Source: Linnemannia schmuckeri
Lineage: Eukaryota; Mortierellomycota; Mortierellomycetes; Mortierellales; Mortierellaceae
NCBI GenBank assembly: GCA_029449235.1
Contig: JANATG010000015.1
Coordinates: 682,001 to 746,000 of the forward strand
Reading direction: 5' to 3'
DNA length: 64,000 bases
This document shows positions 46,192-58,852 of the stretch, in pieces. Made by a program: the position numbers and the translations under genes. Under the pieces are notes generated by a model. That model saw nothing but the letters and a program-made list of their open reading frames with translations. It was not told the origin of the DNA and ran no database searches. Each line of letters opens with the position of its first letter. Within the stretch, counting starts at the first letter, position 1.

Positions 46192-49100
46192 ATGGCCACC
46201 ATGGCACCCTCGCCAAAGCGCATGGCCGATTACTTCTTCATGGTTGGCATGCATGACGACTTTTCACTACTCGATGATTCATTCGTTGATCACCGAGGCA
46301 GAGGCTCTCCCACTGAACTCAGTGACACTCACTCTGATCACCACATCGCCGCCACCAACACCACAGCACTGACTACAAAGTCGACGACAGCAGCAACAAC
46401 CACAGGTGCACAGGCCGATCGTCCCCCCACAGCGCACAGTTCAATTTTCCATGGTGACACAATCCACTCTGCTGACACGACGACCTTAGCCACTAGCTCA
46501 ACCCTCTCGAGTCTTCCTCAGGCCCATACTCCAGTCAGATCGCATACTCGTTCACGCTCAAAGTCGATGGCCCAATTCAACCATATTGAGCAATCCCTTC
46601 CCGACCACTATCACAAACAAAATGGCTCCATGGTGCCACAAAATAGTATGGAAATGTGATTTGCTGTATTCGAGAGTTGTCCCTTGTTTGTCCCTTTTCC
46701 CCTCAAAATAACGCATTCCGTACCTTTTTTTCTGCTTTTGTTTTTGCTTTGCTAACCAGCATCACACACGTCTTCAAATATTGAAAAAATCGTTGTTAGA
46801 TTTGAGTCCAGAGGACGATCCGACTCAAAAGGATGTTTCGGTACCTATGCGGCGCACCAGTGGCGCTGTTCATGCCATCAAACGTCCTGCTAGGAGATCT
46901 GTCACTATGAGTGACATTAGCCAGCAGGGAAGTACAGGACTTCACCACAGGGCAAGCTATCGCCATGTATCCGCTGGATCATTATACAAGTCCGTTCAGG
47001 AAGGTATTCAGCAGGGGCTGGTTAGAGAAAGGATCTGGAAGAATGATGAGCAGGTCGGAGCGGTTGATAATAAGAACGGAGAGATCCATGGACAATCGCA
47101 CACTTTGCAGACTGGATCTGGTAAGGAATGATACGAGCTATAAGTCTCTTGGCGATCGCTATGCCTTGATTGAGTCTGTATGTGCTAATGGTCTTCTCTG
47201 TTTGATTGAGCGTTTCTAGCAGTGCCTAAGAGACATGGAACTTACCCGACGCCACCTTTGACAACTCAACAATACCGGCAGAATGCGACTCTCTCAGTGT
47301 ACGATATAAAGGGCCTGGCTCATGGAAAGAATATGGCTGTTATTCGGAGTATGTCGAAGTTGGACCACGGAGTACAGAACACTCACATAGGAAGTTCCTC
47401 TCGCTCAATTTACACGAGCCCAGACACACATCCAGGAGAAAGGGTTTTCAGCCCCGTAGTCACCTGTCGTTATCCAGAAAAGGACTGGGAGGATTCTGAA
47501 GTATTCCCTCCACACTTGCCTATGGTAAGAGGTCGTCCAGCCTCATAGCAGTAACAATGACTTTAACTAATCAATGGTTTTACTAACAACTTGTTTGCCG
47601 TTTCTATTGACGTTACCAGTTCTGCTTTCCAGGGGAGCTGACGCTAAAGCTGCAGGCTGAACGTCCATCAACCACATACCATTCTTTTGTCATGACACAG
47701 GAAACAGGAAACCGTTCTTACGCCATGTGTGTGATCATGTACGAGCGCATGCCCGCCACAATGTATCGACAGTTTGAGTATCTTTGTCAGAAGTGGACAA
47801 AGAACCACCTGGCAAGTCTTTACCTTGATCTTACACGTTGCACCTGTAGCCGCGCTGCGCACGTTGTGACTCTTAACCCATTCTCTAACGCAGGTGGTTT
47901 CTTCTTTTTTGTTCGGATACGTTAGTCAGAGAGCGAGATGGAGTATGTCAAGGCCACTAAAACAAAGATCGTGCGGGAAAAGAGTTTGCTCCGGACGCTG
48001 AATGAGCGGCTACGCGAGGAAAGGACACTGGGTCGGAGATCACGAATTATTGAGATTAAGCGGGATATCGCAGATTCAGAAGAGAAGCTATCACTTCTCC
48101 AGGATCAAATGGAGCCATGGAAGCGGATGTTTGTGGATGCTGAAGATGCCTGGATTCCGCGGTGCGTAGGGTTAGTGAGTGCCCTCCCGTACCACTATTT
48201 GCTTCGAGACTGGCTTCTGGGGGTTGTCGTTGCTTGTTCTGGAGGTGTTGATCACCCAGGAATGAGTTTGAGCTCTCTACCACTTGAAAGGTAACCGCAG
48301 CAACTGAGTTGTTTATGTTGTCTAAGGCTCTCTATGTATCCTTCGCTGCTTAAAACCTTTCAATTAATGCAGCCGTTTATGTTCTGCGTACAATAGTTAT
48401 GTCAAGAACATCATTCATGAGGTGGGAGTTCCACCTTTTGGCAAGATGGAAATCGGTATTACAATCAACAACAAGATGATCTTTGCCACCAGACCGGCGC
48501 TCAACAGCGTACCGATCGTGAAAAACGTAAGATCACGATTACATTTCAAACGTGCCATCCAAGTGTCACTTCTTTTTACGATTCACCTTCTAACCTCCAC
48601 ATCCAGTTTTCTTTATACCCACTCTTTCGGTGCCTGTCCGCCGAGGATATTGTCACTGTCATTGAGGTAAGCATAAAACGATCGCGGATGTGAAGGCAAT
48701 GCATGTTGTATACGAGGGACTCTGCTGACTCAGCGCTATCACAGGTCATGTTGGCCGAGGGCAAGATCATCTTTCTATCGTCACATTTAGGGATGCTGAC
48801 CCTAGCGGCCGAGAGCTTCCTGTACCTGTTTTTCCCTCTTTATTGGCAAGGCGTGTACATTCCTATCCTACCAGCGGCACTGATGACCTGTCTGCAGGCA
48901 CCAGTCCCGTACATCATTGGAGTTGAACGAAGTTGTTGCGACGCCGAATTCCCACCTGAAGAGGTATTTACATCTTTCGCCTAATGATTAGTCGCAACGT
49001 GTTTTGCCCGAAGACCAATGCTTTAACACTCACGTTCAAACATTTTCTTCGTAGGCTTGCGTAGTTGATTTGGATAAAGGAACAATCGACGTTCAGCTAG

Positions 49101-51520
49101 CGCCTATGCAGCTACCTGCTCGTCCACGACGGAAACTTGTCCAGACGTTGGAGATGTATGCGCCCACCAGTGCTGTGCAACGCAACTCGAACTCACAGAG
49201 TACAGCTTTTGGACCACCGGAGTACGTCAAGTTTGCCTACCCCCATTCTCGTTTGACCCTATTTTGTGGGGTATCACGAGCCCCACGAATGGGTAGACGA
49301 TCAGAATCTTTGCGGCCGCCTGTACCCTCGAGTGTCTCGACAATTACGGCAGCATCCGTCCAGGGCTCCTTGGCTGGAGTAAGCCGCAACTCGTCAACTC
49401 ATACGTTAAATCAGCCGAGTGTACAGAACCCGCCTGCATTACCCAAGCTTCCCAAGATGGATTTCGAAAAGGAGACCCTTCTTGAAGGAGGACTGATGGG
49501 GTTGGAGTTGGAAGATGTATTCAAAGGCAAAGAAGCAACGAGCTCACAATCGGAGTCTAACTCAGACGAAATGCTCGGACAACTCTCAATGCCTGATTCG
49601 AAAGTACCTTCAAACAAAATCGCGTCAGATCAGGTAATGGTCAGACCTGTTCACTAGAAGAGCATGACAAGACGCAAGCCAGCACAGGTTACTTACATAT
49701 GCATTCATATTCTATTTGGAACAACAGGATATGACCGAAACGATCTCTACCGCCACGCGCAAGGTTCTTTCCCCTCAACGCTCCCGTGCCAACGTGTTTG
49801 AGATGCCTCGGAGGCAAGAAAGTTCGTCGGATCAAAGACTTTACGCACATCAAACAGGGTCGCAACAAGATACAAGTAAGATTAGTATGGAATCTGGTTC
49901 ACACCTGAGGACAGGCGACGGATCCTCCCGCCTTCTCAGTCATAGAACATCGGTCACCTCGATTGAGTCGTCCAACTCCAGCTTGTGGCTCAAGTCCAGC
50001 CCGACAGGGTTGTCTTCTGGTATACCCAAGAACGGATCGCCCATGTCTACGATGACATCCACAACAATGGGGAGCATCAATGGATCTAGTAGGGGGCTCT
50101 CTGCTATACCGTCGTCGTCAACTTCATCCCTTCCGCTTCCTGCGCATGCACCTCCTCGGACGACTCAAGCTGGAATTGGGTTTGTGGAGGGCAACGTAGA
50201 TGACGAACCACAATCCGGCTTACCTCTGAGGCGGGAGGGGCATGTCCTGTCGTCAGTGTCGAGTCCTCTTCCGATCCCAATGCTCAGTGGTCGCTGTGGT
50301 ATCTGTGCGCATGGGATTGCATCGCATCAGAGGGTGTACCGCTGCGAAGCATGTTCACTTCTTATTCATGGCGGATGTATCGAAGAGTTACTCTACCCAT
50401 GTGTACCGCGCGGGTTTGACGAGTCTGGGATTTGTTGGAGTGTTTTGCAGATGTGGGCTGGAATCTTGAGAGGATACAGAACGGGCATCTTGGCAGGTCA
50501 GCAGTACTTGCAGCCTTTTGTTCAAGCACAGAGTCCAAGGATCAATGCTCAGGCAAAGCAACTATCGAGCAGCGGGAGCGAGGGAGAGAAAGGCGTACAG
50601 GAGCGGATCTCGTGGGCAAGTTTCCGTGGGTGGACAAGCAGAAGTTCAGCCAATAACAGCCCCTCGCCTGTTGCAAAGGGATCAGGCGCATTCTCTCCTC
50701 CTCCGAACAGGGCGCTCGGTCAAACTGAGTCCACCCAACAACCCATAACGAGGGCAAGGAGCGGGACCAACGGGAGCATGCAGAGTGATACAGTCCGATT
50801 CCATCGTGAAGTGTTCATGAAGAATGTCGACAAAGATGCCAAGGTATGTTTGCTGAACTGAGAATGTGCTAGTTGAACTCGTTCGAGGGTCTTTGTTGTT
50901 ACACTTGTTGCACGCAAACTAAACCACCTCGCATTGGTGTATGTAGGTGTTTATGGCAAATTTTACGGAATCGCAGGCGTTTGTACAGTTTGTACAGGAC
51001 CGTGTCGACCGCTCCCCTGGCGACCCTGAGATTATGTTCTTTGACGAGGTGATCAAGGCCAAGATGAACAGATCTCGTTTCCGACTAGGTAAAGAGGAAA
51101 CCAAATTCCTTGATGTAAGTCTTTTTCATATATTTTATAGTTTTCCGTCTATTCGTACTCTTTGTACATATCCAGGCGAGTGTGATGGTTGACTGACTCT
51201 ATCGTTTCATTGTTGCGACGCTTCTTTTGTGTAGGATCCAAGCTATGGCATCCAGGGCACAATTAGAGCAACGCCACCCATGGGGGAATACGAGACACTT
51301 GGTAAGCAGCCGATCTCGTGCATGTTGTATTCGTTTTAGCTGTGTTGCTGTGGTTGTTATCTTGTGTGTGCGATTAGATGATTGTGGAGAATCAATTCTC
51401 CACTTTTTGTTTGTGCCTGAAACTGATCCTTGGTTCCTTTTTCTTTCTTTGTTATTACTAGTGAGCGAGGACGGATACAGACGATTCCCTGTTTCACTAG
51501 ACCCGGCCAAATTTAGTTGA
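46192..51520 (+). CDS. DENN-domain Rab guanine-nucleotide exchange factor with an embedded C1 zinc finger
   Basis: Thirteen exons: 46192-46645, 46800-47120, 47220-47524, 47620-47811, 47926-48290, 48373-48526, 48607-48666, 48745-48963, 49055-49633, 49728-50843, 50947-51114, 51235-51301 and 51462-51520, about 1352 residues. The first junction is least certain: donor 46633 with acceptor 46759 also keeps frame. The uDENN part begins KRMADYFFMVGMHDD and resumes after a 340-residue Ser/Thr insert at FCFPGELTLKLQAERP. Core DENN follows: VGLVSALPYHYLLRDWLLGV, FSLYPLFRCLSAEDIVTVIE, VMLAEGKIIFLSSHLGMLTL, AALMTCLQAPVPYIIGVE. A long disordered stretch then holds a C1-type finger near residues 1070-1105 (CGIC, CEACSLLIHGGC). 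The dDENN module ends the protein (VFMANFTESQAFVQFVQDR). DENN proteins activate Rab GTPases; C1 fingers bind diacylglycerol or protein partners. Membrane recruitment through C1 is inference. Intron 4 uses a GC donor. Confidence 0.88.
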
Positions 51521-52040
51521 TGAACATGACCTTTATTCTCAAATAAACACCTGTAAAGCAGCGACCACAACAACAGCCAAGAATACGCCAATGACGGCGA
51601 CAGTTGAGTTTGGGGGGGGGGGGGGGGATCCTCTTGAACTTTTTTTTTCTTTTTCTTTTTCTTTCACCTTTCTTCCCGGGTTGCAATTTACCCCTCTTTG
51701 GCAAACGTCATGGATCAAAGTGCTCCCAGCCAATAGGAGCATCGTGTGAGGGGTCATATTCAGTCATTTTTAGGGCGTCGAACGTGTTGGAGCTCCTCTA
51801 CTAAGAATCCATAAAGGTCCGGGGTCCTCATTCATCTCTTTTTCAAGAAGCAACAAACCAATCTTTTCTTTTTCTCTCCACTCCCACTATTTGCATTTCA
51901 CTGACTCTGCAGTAGCACTCAACCGTTATTCCATTCTCACCCAACAAATTAAAAACGAAACCAGCACCCAACAACCCCGCTTCCAATTGACCTTTCTCTC
52001 TTGACTGATTCAACCAAATAATAACAACCATCCCAAAACA
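51521..52040. other. Intergenic region with a 16-nt G run
   Basis: 520 bp downstream of the DENN gene. It holds an uninterrupted run of 16 G at 51612-51627 followed by a T/C-rich stretch. No gene seen; the last 200 bases are probably leader of the nucleotidase gene. Confidence 0.65.
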
Positions 52041-53720
52041 ATGCCCTCCACACTTCTCAACACTGACAGGCAAACCAACGGCACCACCCTAAACAAGGCC
52101 GAGGAGACCAATGCTGCAACCATCCCAGACCAACAATCTGCAGGGGAAAGCATCGAAAGAACTGTCACCCCAAATCATGAACCCCGTGTCTTCTTTTTCG
52201 ATATTGATAACTGTCTCTACCCCAAGGACTCTGGCATCCCTGATTTGATGCGTGAAAAGTAAGTTTTTTCTTTTGTTGTGGTGATGTTTGTTGACAAGTG
52301 GAATGGATGGGTATCTGCGTCTTGTTTCGAAGGCGTAAACATATCAGCGAGTGTATCAACGAATGTATCAAGGTTACTAATGCTCGACTATCTTTTTTCC
52401 TTTAATCCTCGTAACACTTTGCAAAACCAACCTTGCGTTGATGTGATCTGATCGATTGACATGCACATATGATAACAGGATCGAACAATACTTTGAAGAT
52501 GTTGGCATTGAGAATAACAATGGTATGTGCCTTGAGTGAATTGAGGTTCTTCCTCCGTTGCTATATGCTCGCTTTAATAGTGTATTAATTGAAGGGCTAC
52601 TTGCTGTCTACCATTATTATAGTCAAGAGTCTGTCATATCGCTACTACATCGATTATGGCCTCGCTATCCGCGGTCTTGTTCTCCATCATCCTGGTAAGT
52701 GATAAGAAATGGCTGATCACTTCCTATCAAATACACAGTGGAGCTGGTTGTCTTGAACACAAGCTCAAAAATGTTCGCGCGTTTGGGTGTGCCTGACAAT
52801 AGACAATCGACTAACACACCCTCAATCGCTTATTTTATGACGTCATTAGAGGTACTTTTGAACGCTGGATGATAAAAGCGAGAATGGATGCTTCTGGAAC
52901 GCTCTTCGATATTCTTGAACCTTACGACACAACCAATTAACCACCCTCCCACTTCCACTTGCGCCCGCTGATATATGTTTTATTCATGGACTCAATCAGA
53001 TCGACATCCAGGACTATGGTAAGTGAGCTGCAAGCCGTGGAGAGAATTAATTCGCCGGATAATAATTTAGGATTTGTCCTACTGACTCCAATTCGCCCAA
53101 TTCGTTCACGAAATGTAGATGCAAAGGTTGATGGAGCACTGCCCCTAGAAGAGATCCTCAGCGAAAATCCTCCTCTGCGCGAGATGATCAAGTCCATGAA
53201 GATTGAAAAGAAATGGCTCTTCACCAACGCAGGAAAGGCAGTAAGTCTCAACAAAACATTCGCCATCTCTCATCAGGCGCCATTGATACCTTCAAGGAAC
53301 AACGCCCGGCTGAACAGGGTCTTTAATGACGTATGGTCCTTTTCTTTGTCTTATTGCTAGCATGCGTTGAGAGTGATCAAGGTTCTGGGATTGGAGGGTC
53401 TCTTTGACGGACTGACGTATTGCGAATACACAGAACCTAACTTTATTTGCAAGCCAGAGGCGGCCTCGTTCCGTCGGGCAATGAAGGATGCTGGAGTGGT
53501 TCATCCTTCCAACTGCTATTTCGTAGACGACTCAGCAGCCAATGTAGACAAGGCGCTTGATATTGGCTGGACTGCGGTCCATGTGGCGGATGACCCTGTC
53601 ATGTCCAACTTTGGCCACTACCAGATCACTAATATCCTTGAGCTGCCTACTGTCTTGCCCGAGTTCTGGGACGAGCAGAGTGCGGCTGCAGCTCTGGCTG
53701 GTATTTCCTCATCAAACTAG
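52041..53720 (+). CDS. HAD-family pyrimidine 5'-nucleotidase (SDT1/PHM8 type)
   Basis: Clear exons: 52041-52258, 52479-52522, 52623-52694, an exon ending at 53018, 53119-53240 and 53361-53720. With a 2-nt micro-exon at 52850-52851 and the next exon starting at 53000, the model gives 278 residues, normal for the family. HAD motifs are present: motif I FFFDIDNCLYPKDSGI (nucleophile Asp and second Asp), motif II WLFTNAG, the motif III lysine in FICKPEAASF, and motif IV CYFVDDSAANVDKAL. The cap helix SLSYRYYIDYGLAIRGLV is also typical. The yeast relatives dephosphorylate UMP/CMP (Sdt1) and nucleotide monophosphates during starvation (Phm8). The junction after LVLHHP cannot be closed with one ordinary intron; see the findings. 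An N-terminal extension of about 45 polar residues precedes motif I. Confidence 0.9.
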
Positions 53721-53962
53721 AGTAATCGTAATTGTTATTTGAAATACCCTGTCCATCTATAAACAAAAGTTCCAGCAAAAGAACGATCCATTGGCTGAAT
53801 ATGTCACGTGTGGGCTGAACGAAGTGGTGTTGCTTTCTGTCTGTTTTCAGTTTGTGCAGAATCCGCTTTTTACACATCCCCTCTTGCCCTTTCCCCTTTT
53901 TGTTCATCACACTTACAACAACACATCCGCACTCACAAACACAAAAACACATTCGCGAGCAA

Positions 53963-56904
53963 ATGAAGACAAGGCAGGCTCGAGAAATCTGTCTGAGAGT
54001 TGTCTCTTGGCTCCCCGTTGGCGTCTGTAAGAAAACCCACAACTTCTCTCGACTTACCCTGGAACCTGTTCTTTGATGAGCCTCACCTCCTTCTCCTCTC
54101 GCTTTGACGCACAAACAAATAAAACCAAAACGCTCACTTTTGTCCTCTGGAAGTACATCTTTGAACAAAGAAGCTGACATTCATTCATTCACTGACATTC
54201 TTTCGTACTTAGGTCTCGCTTTGATCAGTTGGAGTTACTTAGTATTCATATTCTCTATCTGTCGATACCTGTTCACACACGACCATGTCCTTCAAGGTAA
54301 ATCGTCAAGGGTCCCTTGACTTTTTTTTTTGGCAAGGAAAGGGATAAGCAAGGTCTGAGCAAGGATAAAAAAAATGGGTATTGAAAGGAGGCGGTTGCCC
54401 TTGAATAAACCAACCAGCCAAGGCAAGGCAAGGGCAACCTTCAACCCCGCATTCAGAGACTACTCCGATCATACAGGAAAAAAAAGAGTTGTATGCTCAC
54501 GGAAATGCGAACTCTTTGTTCTTTCGCATTTTTTTGCCATGATGCTTCTTAACAAATAGAACAATAACCAATTTTTTTTTTTGACTGGTCAGGAATGTTT
54601 TATTTGGTCATGATTACGACGATCATGGTCCTCTTGATCTGGAGCTATTTCTTGGCTACCTTCACATCACCAGGATACCCCTCTGAGGTAGGACACTTGT
54701 CAAGCCCACTCATTTGTCCCGCTGCCTTTGCTTACAAGCAAATCATTCGATGGATAAACTGATCCCGAAGTTGCTGCATGTACTTAACAGTTGTTCTCCT
54801 CCTCCCCTTTTTCTTTGATGTGTGTTAGATTTTGCAAAAGTACTCAGGATACAACAGTGCAGGTCATCAAGAGGAAGCTGTTAACGTTGGACTCCTAGAA
54901 CCTGAGCAGTTTTACCTCTCACCTGCCCCGAGCGCCAACAACTCACCCCTGGTGGCAGGCGAGAGACGATCGGTGGCTGTTAGAGATCGTACTAGACAGG
55001 CAGTGACTACGAGACAATTCGGAGTGGAGAGACTCTCGGAAGACATCGATATTGCAGATTCGACAACATTACATCCTGCCCACGCACATAGTGACTCGTG
55101 GTCTCAGCAGACCTATCCTCTCTCACACGACCATCATCATCCCACAGCGTCGATTCATGCACTACCACCATTAGAGCCCATTCGTAGCAAGCAGCAATTA
55201 CACACAATTGTCGACCTCTCGGATGATGCGCTGGATGGCAGGACGGTTCACGAGAATTATGGAAATGAGCAGGTTGAAGGAGGAGGAAGGGGTCAGAGTG
55301 GATATGAAGGTGATGAAGAAGACACAGAAGACAATGTGCCATTGGGACTCTCATCGACTAGGCGGTTCACGGTCAAGCGTGATGGCAAAATGCGATACTG
55401 CCAAAAGTGCAAGTAAGTTTTGCATTATGAATTGCATCTTTCCAGTTGCAGTAACAGTTGGAGACATGGAACGTTTTGGTCCCTTCGAATTTTTTTTTTG
55501 TTAACTGATCCGGGTTTTAACTGAGCTCTTTATTTTTGGCTACTGTGCTTGTTAGATTTGAGAAGCCAGATCGGACACATCATTGTTCTTCTTGTAAGCG
55601 ATGTGTTCTCAAGATGGACCATCATTGCCCCTGGCTCAACAACTGTGTCGGACACAAAAACTACAAGGCCTTTTATGTAAGCACTTGGACTCAGCATCAG
55701 GACCGCAGCATGGCTATTTCAACAGGAAGATATCACTTTCAGGAAATTTTGATTTGACCATTATTTATGTCTTACATTTCATTCTTTGCAGCTTTTCGTT
55801 CTGTGGACCGCGATCTACTGCGTTGTCCTTGTGGCATGTACGATACCTGTTGCTGCGGAGGTCATTAGCGCACCATACGTAAGGCCTCTCGATCGACCAG
55901 ACGGACCTGCTGTTTTACCTCGTACTACGTAACAACTGAATCTTACGTTGCTTCGTCTACTTCCTTAATTTGTAGAGCGAAGATCTGTTTGACCCCCAAT
56001 GGATTTTTATGATTCTGATTGGCATCATTTTCGGTCTCTGTCTGGTTCCCTTTGCGATCCATCACACACTTCTGATCAAGGCCAACAAGACGACGATTGA
56101 GAGTTTCGAGAAACACAAGTACCGGATGGGTAACCGTGGTGAGGTGATGCAGAGTCGTCTCCTGAATGTGTTTGATCTTGGCCTCAAGTAAGTAGATCGA
56201 CTTCAGTTCTTTGGCTTTACATGTGTGTTCGTGTTGGTACTTATGTTTAACAGCAGACAGACAAAGAAATGTCGCGGAGCACTAACAAAAATTGATAATC
56301 TGATAGGCAAAACTTTATTCAGGTGTTGGGGCCTACCTGGTACCTGTGGCTCGTGCCTGTTCGGAACTCGATTGGTAACGGCTGGTCGTTCCCAGCAAGC
56401 GACTACGGGAAGAGTATGCTTCAAATGGACGATGATTTTGAGCCCTCAAGATCGTCCTATGATAACAACAACAGTCATAGCCACGGGAGCTATCCACCTA
56501 TTCCACAACGTCGTGACATGCCCCGCCATTCAATCTCTCCTCTGCCGCACGACCATTTATACCCCCAGAACCAGTCTAATCCCGGTTACTCAACCTCCTA
56601 TAACGCGGCGTATGATATGGAGGACAGCAGCTACAACAATAATAACAACAGCAATATGGACGATTTTGACCAGGAGCATCATTACCGACGCGACAGCGAC
56701 GAGAGTGATGACGATCTACCTGGTGGTGGTGGTGGTCGCGGTGGTGGAAGTGGTCGGAAGTATCATCAGCCGACACCTAGGCGGTTCCGTCAGCAGGGTT
56801 TCATACCTACGCAGCAGTTGTCGTCAGATGGCGAGGAGCCTGAGGAGTACTTGTATGATAGTGACGAGCCTGCGACCATCCACTTTTCCAACCATCATCG
56901 ATGA
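53963..56904 (+). CDS. DHHC palmitoyltransferase (PFA3-like)
   Basis: Eight exons: 53963-54026, 54213-54296, 54593-54687, 54829-55412, 55556-55676, 55792-55878, 55976-56187 and 56307-56904, giving 614 residues. The start at 53963 gives a first membrane helix that joins across intron 1 as WLPVGVCLALISWSYLVFI. Helix 2 follows (MFYLVMITTIMVLLIWSYFL). A cytosolic loop is expanded by about 190 residues rich in Ser/His/acid. The catalytic cysteine-rich domain has MRYCQKCKFEKPDRTHHC, then CVLKMDHHCPWLNNCVGHKN with the DHHC motif near residue 297. Helices 3 and 4 are in exons 6-7, followed by the TTxE motif (NKTTIESFE). The C-tail is long, with Asn and Gly runs. Such enzymes transfer palmitate to cysteines of membrane-associated proteins; PFA3 acts on vacuolar Vac8 in yeast. 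The subfamily assignment is tentative. Confidence 0.9.
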
Positions 56905-57105
56905 TATTGATATTTTACCATTATTTGCACTCCTCAATTTGTACCATAAAAATATCTTCTTAGTTTGCTTTAGAGAAATGCAGGTAAAAAATGTATATTG
57001 AGGATACTTGTAACAAATTGCTTTCGAGTGAGGAGAGGGGGTTTGGTTGTAATGGGTAAGTGGGCGAGGTAAGGGATGTCTTTAAAGTCCAATGTACTAG
57101 GCGCT

Positions 57106-58492
57106 TTAGTTCTTGGAGTTGGAGACGAAACCGGCACCCTTGTAGCCCTCGGAGGCGACTCCGGAGATGGGGTTGATCTTGTTGGCACGAGCATACTCGT
57201 TCGATGCCTCCTGCCACTCCTTGGTCAAGGTGGCGGGTCTCTCGTTACCTGTTGCACATACGTGTCATACGTGTCGGGGAGTGGGACGGGAAGGAGAGAT
57301 ATGAGTACTTGTTGTGTTGTTATTTTTTTTTTCTCTTTTGGGCGTGCATATTTACTTTTGCCCATGTTTCGGAATGTCATAGACATATCGACCTTTTCGG
57401 ATGGGCTCCAATTGACAGTTCCGAACATTTCACATATATGCATAGGATTGGACATTTTGAGAAAAATGAGAAAAAAAATGTAAAAAGATAGACATACCCT
57501 TGGAGCGGATCCAGAGGAAGAGAGCACCACTGACACCAAGGACGGCAGAGGCACCGGCAACGACCTTGACGGCGTGGCCGGGCCCGGTGAGGGGAGTGCG
57601 GGCACCGTGAGGGCCGAAAGCGACCCAGTAGGCTAAAACAAGAGAGAAGTTGAGCATGGTGAGAATCGATATTTTTGAGGTTGTATGTTTTTTGGAGTCC
57701 GTGTATTGTGTTGTTTGTCGGTGTTTTTGGGCGGTGTGCGTTGTTTGTGTTTGAGTGTGGAAAGTGACGAGGGGAGGTTTTCGGGAAGAGTGTATTCGAA
57801 GGTGTTCAATTTTCCTTTGTTTATCGCATCCTTCTTCCTTCCTTAGCTGTGCGCGATCAGTCCTGAGAAAGGGAAAGAAAGAAAGGGCGAGCTACGCATC
57901 CAAGAAGTCGGGTGCCGAAAAAAAAAGGTGTTCTATTCTGTTCAGAATGACATCTCTGGTTCCTTTCTGTCGAGAAAGAGAGAAGGTAGCTTGGAGACTG
58001 AATGGGATTGAATGAACGCGTTTCCTGTGTCCTTTCCGATTGCTTCCAGGGCAGAAGGTGTTTTTGCTGAAGCGTGTTTTTTTTGCTACGGTGCCCTTGG
58101 TTTTTGGACCCACGAGTTGCATTCAAAAAGTGATTTCTCCCATTCGGATTCTTGTGTTCCGGAAAGTAAGTGTGTAGAGGCTGCAAGTGAAGGAAGGGAG
58201 GGTTGTTCCCGAAAGTGTGCGTGTCGCTTTTGTGTGGCGTTGCATGTAGGAGTCGAGGAGGAGAAGAAAGAGTTCTCGTACCAGCCTTCTTCTGGTCAAC
58301 GGTCATCTTGGACCAGTCGCCAGCCTGGACCTTCTCGAGGTGCTTGGCAAGAGATCCCTGCTCCTGGACAGACAAGGTCTTCCAGCGCAGCTCCAAGTTG
58401 GTGAGGGGGATCTCGGAGCCGACAGAGGTGGTGGAGGCGCAACGGCGCTGGGTGGCGCGGAGGGCAGGGCGAGCGAGGTTGCGGAGCATCAT
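57106..58492 (-). CDS. Cytochrome c oxidase subunit 4/5 (COX5-type), mitochondrial
   Basis: Three exons: 58492-58282, 57632-57498 and 57248-57106, giving 162 residues. The N-terminus is an arginine-rich amphipathic presequence (MMLRNLARPALRATQRRCAS). Matrix-side helices typical of the COX IV family follow (EIPLTNLELRWKTLSVQEQG, KHLEKVQAGDWSKMTVDQKK), then AYWVAFGPHGARTPLTGPG. One membrane helix (VVAGASAVLGVSGALFLWI) and an intermembrane tail (ERPATLTKEWQEASNEYARA) complete the protein. This nuclear-encoded subunit packs against Cox1 in respiratory complex IV. Intron 1 (58281-57633) is 649 nt, long for this window. Either of the two adjacent ATG codons could be the start. Confidence 0.92.
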
Positions 58493-58852
58493 GATAGTGT
58501 GGTGTGAAGAGAGAAAGAAGGGAGGGAGGAGATAGGGTAGCGAAGAAATCGGACAGGCGAAAAATCACCGAGCTTTCAATTAGACATCGGGGATCGTTAA
58601 AAAAATGATGACGTCACCGTGTTTTTAGTCCTCTGCCTTTGATCACAAAGTCGCGTAGAAAACACGAGGGGCCACGAAGGATTGAAATTCTATGGTAGTT
58701 GGTTTATTCAATTGAAGTGGCGGAGGCTTCGAGTGGAGGTGACAATGATGAGTGGGAGCGTGGTTGATAGCATACTATGAATACGGGTGAAGGATGAAAG
58801 AAAAAGAAGAAACGGAAAATGATAAAAAAAACAAGCAAATGGGAACAGCAGA
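58493..58852. other. Short intergenic region
   Basis: 360 bp between the 3' end of the uL16m gene and the start of the cytochrome oxidase subunit gene, both on the minus strand. It must hold the latter's promoter. No gene seen. Confidence 0.6.

Noticed and set aside
56225..57001. 258-codon plus-strand open frame, Thr/Ile-rich
   Set aside because: Overlaps the last exon of the DHHC gene in another frame; the DHHC frame is the one continuous with upstream exons.
57857..58281. Continuation of the cytochrome oxidase exon-1 frame as part of a 211-codon open frame
   Set aside because: The frame after 58282 is intron sequence; splicing at GTACGAG to 57632 restores the conserved AYWVAFGPHG segment.
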